Source: Lampris incognitus
Taxonomy: Eukaryota > Chordata > Actinopteri > Lampriformes > Lampridae
Length of the DNA: 64,000 nt
Assembly: GCF_029633865.1 (NCBI RefSeq)
Contig: NC_079219.1
Coordinates: forward strand, 55,284,172 to 55,348,171
Direction of reading: 5' to 3'
In this document: piece after piece, positions 47,807 through 59,800 of the stretch
Position numbering within the stretch: the first letter of the stretch is position 1
Layout of the letters: every line of letters starts with the position of its first letter
Program-made: the position numbers and the translations under genes
Notes under the pieces: model-generated
Databases searched by the model: none
Seen by the model: the letters and a program-made list of their open reading frames with translations, nothing else
What the model was told of the DNA's origin: nothing

Positions 47807-50800
47807 CTGCAGAAGAAGAGACATTTTGAGTACATTGAATAAAATGGAAGGGGGTAAGACTTTCCACCCTTGTAAGGGTTCCAGCTGATACAAACTTGTG
47901 TCAGATTTGACATGAACGTTTCATTGCAAGGGTAGTGTGTTCTCATGACACGTTTCTTGCAACATGTATGCTTCTGAAGTGTGAAAAGAGGTACATGGAG
48001 GCCCCTGGAAAATGCATGTACGTACCCATGAGGCTGCCTGCATAGCGATCTCCAGTGCCGGACATTCTGGGAGGAGAGTACCCGCCCATGGAAGCCTTCG
48101 AGTTGTTCAAACTGCTGTTCATACTAGGACCCTGGATGACAGGAAACAATACAGAGGGGGATTAATTCTTCAGTCTACGCTTGTTATGAAAGGTGACGTT
48201 TCCATCACTTCAACTTGTGACAGTTTGTTAAGTGACATCAGGGTCTGAGCTCAGAGCTGATGACTCCATGTGTCTGTTGTGAGGTAAAGAGGAACTCCAC
48301 CATAAAATAGAATTCAGTATAACCCATCAAATAAGAAGGGCCAGTTTTAATTTGTGAACACAAGCAAATCAATGTCTTGATGCATGCTCAATAATCCAGG
48401 TAAGAACATCAAAGGAAGTTGAATCAATTAACTTAATTTACAGATAAATTTCATCACTCAACTAAATTACCATTTCGGTCTAAACTGACTGCAGGTAGAA
48501 AGAACGGAAAAGCCACTTTATTTTGTCATTGTACCTTACAAAAAGTTGTATTCTTACAATGAAATGTGTTCTCTGTATTTAATCATCCTATTGTATAGGA
48601 GCAGTGGGCAGCTGCAGCGCCCGGGGACCAACTCCAGTTCTTCTTTCCATCGCCTTGCTCAGGAGCACAGGCAGGAGTATTAACTCTAACATGCATGTCT
48701 TTGTGATGGTGGGAAGAAAACGGAGCACCCTGAGAAAACCCATGCAGACACAGGGAGAACATGCAAACTCCACACAAAAAGGACCTGGGACGGCCTGGGG
48801 TTCGAACCCAGGACCTTTTTTTCCCCAAAGTGCATTATCTTCTTGTGTTATCCACTAAACAAAGCAATATATCATTCTACAGTATGACCAACACAACAGT
48901 CAACGTTTGAACTGCTCTTTCCTGTAGGCCAGGCCTACGTGTTATGATGAAATGAGATGAATTGATGCATGGATTGATATGACTCTTCATTTATGTCTTT
49001 ATGCATGGTCAATAATCCATGTAAGAAAATCAAAGAAAGTTGAATCAGTTCATCTGGATACGTTTATTGACAGATACGTTTCATCACTCATCTAAGTGAC
49101 CTCTTCAGTCTCAACTGACTGCAGGTATCCCACCCTTATAAACGATACATTTGCATAACGACCGAAACCAACGGTGTTTCATATGCAAATTGGCGTGACC
49201 ATTAACTAGAGTTACAATGGCCATGTGTACTATTCACAGAGGATTGGGGAATAGTTGCAATCACAGCATTGTAAGATGGAGACATATGTACGCTTAAACC
49301 CGCCCTCGGTTCAGGGATGGTGATTCCCTCTTCACATAGATGACCTCTGACTCCCCGTTCAAATCAGCATTCCTCCCTATCAAGGATGTGCACATCCTCA
49401 TCCTTGAAAGAGTGGCCACTGGCCTGTAGATGGTGTAGACTGTGGAGTCCTGGGCTGATGTGTTAGATCTTCTGTGTTGTGCCATCCTCTTGGCCAGTGT
49501 CTATTTAGTTTCCCCAATGTACAAGTCATGGCAATCCTCCTGGCACTTAACAGCATACATAATGCTCCGTTTGTGCCAGGGGACCTGACCCTTAGGGTGG
49601 ACCAACTTCTGGCACAGTGTGTTTTGGGGTTTGAAAGCAACTGAGACACGGTTTTGGAAAATACATGTCTCAACTGTTCCTACACCCCCACCACATATGG
49701 AATCACCACTGGTTTACAATTCGACAGCGGTTATCCTTCTCCTCTCTTCAATCGGCTGGTGCACCGTTTGGGCGTTTTCCTGGCTTTGACAAATGCTCAG
49801 CTAGGATAACCACACTAAGCAGGCTGCTAAAAGTGGGATTTCTCGCCTTCCCTGGCCACTGTGTTGGTGGGGATGTCAGCTCGGTGGCACAGCGTCCTGA
49901 TGACTCCTAGTTTGAGCTCCAGTGGATGATGAGAGTCAAACCTTACGTACTGATCAGTATGTGTTGGTTTATGGTAAACATCAAGTCAAATGTCCCTCAT
50001 CACCAATTGCAATCTCACAGTCTAATCTGTAATTTTTCACATCCTCCCTGGTGAACTTGATGTGGTTGTCCAGAGTTCATGTGGTCAGTTAATAAGGGTG
50101 GGGATACCTGCCGTCAGTTGAGACTGAAGAGGTCACTGAGATGAGTGATGAAACATTTCTCTCTCAATAAACGTGATTCAACTTTCTGTGACCTCGCTGA
50201 TATAATCACGAGATAAATCCTGGATCTTCAATGAACACAATTAGGACACAGATGCAAACTAAGTGTGATCTTATGGGTCCTTTTAAAAAAAAGGTTATAA
50301 TCCTGAGGATCACGGTTTAATTTACCATATTTTCCTGACTTTAAGTCACCGATTTGTTTTTTACCCGTCTGGCTTGGTCTTGTGACTTATATTCCAAAAT
50401 GACTTTCATCTATCCATTATCCAACAAACAAGGATAATTTTGTCGGATGAATAAACCGCATTTCAACTAAGGCCACTAGCTAACACGGTTTAATCTTGTG
50501 ACTCAGTTGACACGTAAGTGCCTGCTACTTTTGTTAAATTTGATCTACTTTGAGTTTTTTTTTTAATCACCAGCTTTCCCCCTTTACTCTGCATTTTTAT
50601 TTATAGGCCCCCTAATTCAGTTAGTTTTATTTCTGAATTTTCTGACCTATTGTCATGCCAAAACATGACAGGGTGCTTACTCGTGACGATTTTAATATTC
50701 ACGTGTTGGGACTAGAACTGAACCCTCTGGTCGCCCTGTTTGGCACCACTGGCGAGGATGACGTACACCCGACCCCATCCAAACGCCACATATTATCCTT

Positions 50801-53800
50801 CGCTTCTCTGTTGGCCAGATGTGCAATATTGCTGAGATGCAAGGATGCTGCCCCGCCCACCCACGCTCAGTGGCTGAACGATATTGTGCCCTGTCTAAAC
50901 CTCGAAAAGATCCTCTACGCAGTCTGTAACTCCGAGGACAAGTTCCAAAAGGTGTGGGGACCTTTCCTGGCATAATTTCAAGAATCTCCTGCCAAACTGA
51001 AGATTTATTGCCCCATTCTCTTCTGCTTTTTGCCAATTTATGTCAGTAATACAACCCGTGAAGGTCTACCAGTTTCTAAACCCCCTGTCTTCTATTTACC
51101 AACTTACCTATTATTCTTTCTTTTCTAAATCCTAAACCCGACTTCCAGCACCTTTTCTGTTTCACTCCAAGGACAAAATGCCCTCTTACATAGCCCATCC
51201 CAGCTTGTAGACGGGGCTAGTGGGGTGGGGGTGGATGGTTGATTGGGGATAAGATTATATGTCATGTTCCTCTGTCATTTTCATATCATGTAAATCTGAC
51301 ACATCTCATGCACTTGTTTTAAAATCTTTGTGTAAGTATTGCTTTTTGTTTAAAATCCAATAAAAAATATCGAGGAGAAAAAAAATATTCATGTGTGTTT
51401 TCCTTCCCATTCCTTGACTTCACACTCTTTTTAACCTCATTCAATCTGTTGAAGGGGCCACACATTCCAAAAGCCACATTTTAGACCTTGAACTCTCATC
51501 TGGTTTCGCTCCCGAGTGTCTTAATCTGGTGGATATGCTTATAAACAATGACGTGCGATCAGGGTAGATAAATTAATCAAAATAACCCTACAACAGACTC
51601 ATAACATCTCACTCTAGTTAGAAGTACTACTACTACTACTTTCGGCTGCTCCCGTTAGGGGTCCCCACAGCGGATCATCCATTTCCATCTCTTCCTGTTC
51701 TCGGTATCTTCCTCTGTCACACCAGCCACCTGCATGTCCCCCCTCACCACATCCATAAACCTCCTCTTTGGCCTTCCTCTTCTCCTCTTCCTTGGCAGCT
51801 CCATATTCAGCATCCTTCTCCCCCAGTATACCCAGCATCTCTCCTCCACACGTCCAAACCATCTCAATCTTGCCTCTCTTGCTTCGTCTCCAAACCGTCC
51901 AACCTGAGCTGTCCCTCTAATATACTCGTTCCTAATCCTGTCCTTCTTCGTCACTCCCAATGAAAATCTTATCATCTTCAACTCTGCCACCTCCAGCTCC
52001 GCCTCCTGTCTTTTCATCAGTGCCACTGTCTCCAAACCATATAACATAGCTGGTCTCACAACCATCTTGTAAACTTTCCCTTTAACTCTTGCTGGTACCC
52101 TTCTGTCACACATCACTCCTGACACTCTTCTCCACCCACTCCACCCTGCCTGCACTCTCTTCTTCACCTCTCTTCTATACTCCCCATTACTTTGGACAGT
52201 TGACCCCAAGTATTAAAACTTATATGCCTTCATCACCTCTACTCCTTGCATCCTCATCATTCCACTGTTCTCCCTCTCATTCACACACATGTATTCCGTC
52301 TTGCTCCTACTGACTTTCATCCCTTTTCTCTCCAGTGCATACCTCCACATCTCCAGGCTCTCCTCAACCTGCACCCCACTCTCGCAACAGATCGCAATGT
52401 CATCCGCAAACATCATCGTCCACAGAGACTCCTGCCTTAAAAGTATTAGTATTAAGTATTATTAAGTATTAGTTACAAGTGTGCTGTGTTATAATGTATT
52501 TAATGATATTCTATGTCCTTGTCCATTTTAAGTCCTTAAACGTAACATACTTGTCTGAACTGATATCAAGAAATTACCACAATCCAAAAGTTCTCTTTAG
52601 GGTAAATTGTTATTAATGGTCCCTCCATTTCTTTGAACCTGATGTTAAGTTGTCCGAAAAATGTCTCATCTTGTAAATAAGGTGGAGAATATCAGATCCC
52701 AAATCCAACCTGGCCCTTGCATTCATTCCATTCCCCATGTTCATTCTGCCACTTTTATCTAGTTCCATCCAATTACAATTTCAGTGTTTGAGAGTACAGT
52801 CTCCAAATATGAACTCCTTCTGCAACTTAGACATCATTCCCACTAAGCTGCTCAAGGACGTAGTTTCAACTGTTAGCCCAGCTATTCTGCAAATTCTTAT
52901 GTTGGTTCGGTCATGTTTTCTCCAGCTCAAGGTAATCTCAAATTAGGTCATTTTTATCAAAAAGTTGTACATGCTTTTATCTATTCTTGGCTTGACTATT
53001 GCAACACACTTTACTTGGGTATCAGCAAGGGCTCCCTCCACCATCTGCAGTTGGTACAAAACACTGCTGCTTGGCTTATATCTGGAACAAAGAAGCATGA
53101 CCATATCACTCCTGTGCTTGCCTCCCTACACTGGCTCCCTGTTAAGGCCTTCAACGGTCTCGCTCCTACATGCATTTCTGATTTATTGACCCGGTACACA
53201 CCCTCGCGACCATTAAGATCCTCAGATGTGAGCCCTGCTGGTTATTCCCAGGCCTCAGTTTGTCACAATGAGTGATCTGGCTTTTGCCGTTAGAACCCCA
53301 ACACTATGGAATGCTTCCTATTGAACTAAGACAAATCAAGTCTCTAGCTTCTTTTAAAGCTCATCTTAAGAAATTTATTTTTGTGAAAGCTTTTACAAAT
53401 GTTTGATATTTATTTTCATTTATTCATACGGTCTTTATTTTTGCTCTTACTTATTTGGTCTTATTCTTGTTTTCGCCTTGTCTGGTTTTATTTCTTTGTA
53501 AAGAACTTTGTAATATTGTTTTAGAAAAGTGTTATATAAAAAGTTATTCTCATTAAACGTGTACCATCCATAGAAATTGAATGACAGTAGAACGGACATT
53601 GAACTGTTTGTGGTGTCATTTGAGTAGGTAAAAAGAAAATAGTTACTGTTGCTAGTTGTTATGGTGCCAACACGTCAGTGGGGCCGTGAACGTTCGTACT
53701 TCGCCACTGCTCATTTGGTCATTACTGCAGAACCTAACTTCAGTGAGTCCTCGAGAAGTTAGCCCGCTACAACGGTCCAGTCAAGTTAATTTTATTTGTA

Positions 53801-56800
53801 TAGCCCAATATCACAAATTTGCTTCAGTGAGCTTTTACAGCAATACAACATGCTGTCCTTAGACCATCGTATTGGATACGGAACAAATCCCTAAAAAAAA
53901 AAAAAAAACCTTTACCAGGGAGAAAAAATAGGAAGAAACCTCAGGGAGAGCAACAAAGGAGGGATCCCCGCCCCCCAAGACAGACAGATATGCAATGGAT
54001 GTTGCGTGTGTACCAATGATGTGCGGTCAGGGTAGACAGTACCTACCCTGTGATAATTTAATCAAAATAACCAAACAAAAAATTCATAACATATCAAAAT
54101 CTCACTCTAGTGTCAAGTATGCTGAGTTATAATGTATTTTTAAATCCTTATCCTTTTTAAGTCCTTAAACTTGTAAGAGCGAAACACTGTATAGCACACA
54201 AGCTTGCCTACTTTTTCAATGGCAAGGGTAGGCTCTGCTTTTTTCAGGATTGCCCTTAATGTTGTGAATTTCAGAGTTTGTGCATGCGTATTGTGTAGCT
54301 TAAAGCGAAATCAATGGACGAGGAAAGGCACTGCTTATGGCGGGAGTGCAAGCCAATCAAAGCCATCAAGGTGCTAAATTGCTACAATGTCAATAGATAT
54401 TTGTGCTATCAATAAAGCAAGCTAGCTCAGTTGAATTTGAGCAGCTTAGCTACACTTCAGAGCGAAATCAGTAATGTCGACCATCGTATGTCTTCCAAGT
54501 TTTAATAAACGGGATTACCAGCAAAAATTACTTGTCATCAAGCAAGGCAAGCCTACACCAGCTCTCCCTGACCTCCACCAGCGTAAAGGGCAGAAAATCA
54601 TCTGATCATCCCAGCCGGAGTGGAACATAAGGAAAGAGTGGCTATGCGACTTCGATGCTACCACCAGCAGGCTGTACTGCTTCCCTTGTTTGCTGTGCTC
54701 CAGAGAGCGGGACAGTGTATGGGTAGGTGCCGGCTACTGTGACCTGACCAACCTGCCTGCAGCGCTAGTCAAGCACGAGCAGTCCAGTTCACACATTCAA
54801 CATCAAATAGCATTGAAAGCCTTTGGAAACTGCACTCATATCAACCTAGCTTTAAATGAGGCTAACAAACAGCAAGTCTCCGCACACAACATGAAGGTGA
54901 GGGAAAATCGTGAGATTCTGAAGGACTTGATACGTGCTACTTCCTACTTAGGGAAACCAGAATTAGCCTTCAGGGGAAACAAGGAACGCACCGGCTCATC
55001 AAACCAGGGAAACTATGTGGAGCTCTTAAACCTCATCGCAGAGAAAGACCAGCGGTTGGTGACGCATCTTGAAGTTTCCTCAGTGTTTTCCGGAACATCA
55101 AACCATATTCAAAACAACCGTATCTTGGCAACGACACTCTTCAACAGAACACATTCAAGAGGAGGTAAATGCAGCCCCCCCTCGCGTCCGTACAAGTCGA
55201 TGAGACCACTGATGCAACCAAAGCCCAGCTATCTGTTGTACTGCGGAATGTCTGCCAAAATGGAATTAAAGCAACATTTTTGGGATTTAGTGATGTAATG
55301 CTGTGTAATGTAATGATGTTACTTAGTCATTTCACAGCTACCAAAAGCCATATAAAACAAAAAAAAAGTACTTCATATATACTTGGACAATATTTTTGTT
55401 TAGGTTTTCATTTGGAATGCAGTTCAGCCAGGGGGGCACAATATTCTAGAATTCTGTGGCAGTTGGAAGCATGAAGAAGGATCAGATTGTTCTAAAACAT
55501 TAGAGAGCACAAAAGGATGTAATCTGGATATATGAATGCCCACTGCCTACCCAGCCACTGACCTCACCGCACGTCACTGGTGTGTACACAATTTACAGAA
55601 TACAACACTTAAAGAGGATAACAGAATTATAAGACACATGAAGAATATGATGATGAGGAAGATGCCAAGCAGTGTCCTGATGCCACCGGAACAGCCTAGG
55701 ACCTAAGCCACACGACCACCATCACACCATGTATATAGAACTGGCAGCACAACAGACAACACATGCACACAGGGGAGACTCACATCACACCATTCACATA
55801 TGCAGGAGAAGAAACAAGAAAAAACAGTCACACGTTGGAGTGAGAGAAAGATGTAACACTGAAACATGATTTATGAGGTAGACAAAAAAAAAATGCGATG
55901 AAGAGGATACCAAGCAGTGTCCAGGTGGTGACCACCATCACCATGGAGACCTGTCATTCAATTTCTATGGTACCACCATTGGTACCATTTTTTTCCCCTC
56001 ACAACAACGCATTTTTTTACTGAGTACGACTAATACTCCGGTGCAACTTGTAGTCCGGGAAATATGGTACCGACCGTGATCTTGTAATTGCAGTGGCATA
56101 TAAGCACCAAAAATCCCAAGGATTAATTTATGAAGAATTGCTAGTACCGTTACATCAGCACTGTCCCCACCCACAAAGTAAAACACGGTCGAACCCGATT
56201 TCTACTTAAATACAACATCAATAGCTAAAGGTCTTCTACGCGTTTGCTCAGACATATGTGGTTTTTAGCCAAAGGTTCCACTTCATCCTCTCCTCGTCAC
56301 CATCTTCTATATTTGGCTGCTACGATTGAGATGTGAAACACAATATGGTGAAACACTATATGGTGTATCATTTTACCCCAAAAAGTCCTACATGACCATA
56401 ACCAATAAATTGAATTTAAAAAAAAAATCATGATTTGGATACTAATAGATTGTCTTAAACACACCAGTGCGAGAAAGTATCAAAAATGACACTTTTGTGC
56501 CCGTTAGTCTTTAAGAATTGAGGTTCCAGTCCTGGTCGCTACACTAGCACCTCCTCTGGTCAGTTGGGGCACCTGTTCAGGGGGGAGGGGGAAATGGGGG
56601 GGGAACAGCGTGATCCTCCCATGTGCTACGTCCCCCTGGTGAAACTTCTCACTGTCAGGTGAAAAGAAGCAGCTGGCGACTCCACATGTATCGGAGGAAG
56701 CATGTGGTAGTCTGCAGCCCTCCCCGGATCGGCAGAGAGGGTACGGCAGCAACCGGGATGGCTCAGAAAATAGGGTAATTGGCCAAGTACAATTGGGGAG

Positions 56801-59800
56801 AAAAAAAGGGGGGGGGAGAATTGAAGTTCCTACTCAAAGAACCAGAGCCCATTTGGCTGCCAGACCTTAAAGCATTTGGTGAAGTCCAGAAAGCAAGTCT
56901 CCTATTTACGTCAGCAGGCATGAATGGACGCTTGGCAGCCAGACTTTTGACTATCAGCATAAAGTCTGGGCCGCACTGTTCTTTAACAAGTCGAGTTTCA
57001 CTTTGACCGGAAAAGGCCCTGTGACTCGATACCCAAAACGACCAACTACAGACTGATTTGACGTTTAGGAGCTGAAACGGTGCTACCAGAAAAACAGATC
57101 CACATGAAACTAGTCTTCACATACGGTGGCTCAGCGGTCTCAGTGAGAAAGTGCCGTGAACTTCGCAAACTTTCTCAAACCCAGCGATAAACTCTTGTTC
57201 TTACTGTTGCAAGAGATTCTTCATTTTGGTTGCTGCTCTGGGTTTTGTTGAAGGGAGTGTTTCCCAGAAGACTGAAAATGACTGCACCCATGTCATCCAG
57301 AAGTGGTAGTAGTAGAAGACACTCTTGTGATTGACACAGCAGATAGCCAATGAGAGTGCTTTCAGAATCTAGAGGCTCTGCACAGCTAGAGACAAGACTA
57401 ACAGAGCACCTACCACTGAAAGGTTGGTAGTCTTTTTGTGCGTTTGCTATCAAATTTGTTGCCTCTGAATTTGTTCAAATTGACAATAATATTGAGCAAA
57501 CATTTTGGTCACAAGAAAATATCAATTATTTTCTTAAATAGTATAATGACTGTTGTAACCGATGTCAGTGGCTCAGTTGAGCTTTGACATTCTGCTTATC
57601 GTTCAAAGTGTTATTTGGGACATGATTTGTTAGTATGTGTGTTTGAAATTTCATACCGATGATACACTCCTGAGCCTGTACTCCATCAGTACGTCCGTTA
57701 ACTTCTGTGTCACCTTTAGCACAATCTGGGCATCGTTCTCACTCTCAATCCGGAAAGTGTCCTTAACACACAATGGGAAAAGTTACGGCAAATTCTGTTG
57801 AATGCAAACTCATCACGAGTAAACTCAGATATCACTTAAAAATCATTTTCTACCAACTGAGACACCCACCAGGTAACCAAGCAGTGTAGCAGGGAGGCTG
57901 TTGGTCTCTGAAACTGCTCCCATTAAGCTTGGCCTTTCCAGTGGTCTATCCATTGATTGGTCCAGCGATCTACCCATTGGCCGGTCCATTGGCCTATCCA
58001 TTATGCTCCGCCCCATTTGGTTGCCTCTGAATTCATCTTGGTAACACTGGTTCTTTCCCAATGGTCCACCATTCCCACAGCTATCTCTTCTATCACTCAG
58101 CCCGAAATCACCTCCACCTCCCCCTTGATGACCGCTCATATCATCAGAAAAACGTCTGAGATCCATATCACCCCCTGGAAAACCTGAGTAGCCCCCCATG
58201 CCTGATTCCCCATATGCTAAGTCAGAGAAAGAACCTCCCTGAGAGGGATACTCCCCCGAGAACATTGAGTTGGAAAACCTGCCGCCTGAAGAGAAAAAAA
58301 AAGTTCATATCAGAGGGAGGACCAAGTCATAGGTACGTAAGTCTCAAGTCTTGACACTGGGACTTGACTTGGATGTCAAGTCCCAAGTAAAGATGGAGAA
58401 AGATGTTTACAACTCATTATATCACATTAAATAGAACATTCCTCAGTTAGCAGATGCCTTACCAAATGGTGCCCCTTTGGGTCCCACCCCTGGCCCAGCT
58501 GGAGGCAAAAGTTTAGGAAAAGCAGTCCCTATAATAGAGGGACATATTAAAAGATGGAGACATAGAATTTAGATTCACAAGATTACTAGAAAAACTTTTA
58601 AACCCAGTTTGTTTGAAAAAGAGAGCATCTTACGGAGTCCTTTGAAGGCATGGACATCATAGGGCTCCTTCAGGATTACCTGAAACCCCAATCCAGAATT
58701 AAAACATAAGAATCTGGTTTTATCTGCCTAATATGTTTTCACAGACCAAAAGCTAGGCCTGATGCATTGCTGACTGTGAAACAGAAAACATTTCACAAAA
58801 TATGAAAACAGTTGTAAGAAATTATACGCAATTAGAAGCCACTCTTTTAAAAAAAAATAAAAAGCCTTAACACATACACCCCCACCCCTTATTCTTACAT
58901 TGATTTCTATAAAACTTAACACAAGAAGAAACTTTTAGTTTTGTAAAATGAATTTCAGAGGTTGTGAAAGGGCATTTTGAATTCAGAATATTTTTAAACA
59001 GATCAATATTTCCGGCGGTGATGGAAAAAGAAACTCAGTAATAAATTCATCTGTAGATGAAACTTGAGATATACTCGTATAATGATCACACTGACAGTAC
59101 AAAGATGCTGCTCTGATCCAATTGACACCGACCTTCAGTTGGCCCCGCCCTTCCGTCTCCTCCACCTCTGCAGCAATCTCTTTTATTTTCTTCCTTATAG
59201 AGGGGTCTTTAACACCTTCCTCCTCCTCACAAGTAACCTTATCAGGATGGGCTCGACTCTGAGAAAAAAAAAATCCACCACCACACCAGTTAGGAATCAG
59301 TTATCAGTTTAAGTGCTTCATAACACACATTCACACTAGCATTATTCATGTCACAATACCATTTCCCCACTGACTACACTGGTACCAGCATGTCACTATG
59401 CCAGCTTTAAAATTTCATTAAAAGTAAAGAAACAGGATCAAATGAAAGTAAAAGAGAATGCGATAATTGTAGAGTCAACCCCCCCCCCCCACCACCACCA
59501 TCAAAAAGCCATTGAATGTAAATTTGAAGGTGGCAATATTTTTCTTCTGCACAATTTCCCTGCTCTTGCAACAAACTGCATTGCATGAGGTCAATTTCAT
59601 TACAAAGAACTGCAAGAAATAGACAACACAACAGTTTATGAATATGTGAGTTATTAAGATAGGCTTATAATCAAATTAATCATATACCCAGAAGAAGTTA
59701 AAAAAATTACAAATATTATCATCTATGTAAAAGGGCATGACAAATCCACAACACTAAATCTCAAACAGTGGTGCTCTACTATAGTGTATTCGCGATACAC

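Noticed and set aside
47943-48025. Read-through extension of zinc-finger exon 8
   Set aside because: A consensus-like donor GTACGT and an in-phase terminal exon at 47806 with matching composition are a better explanation.
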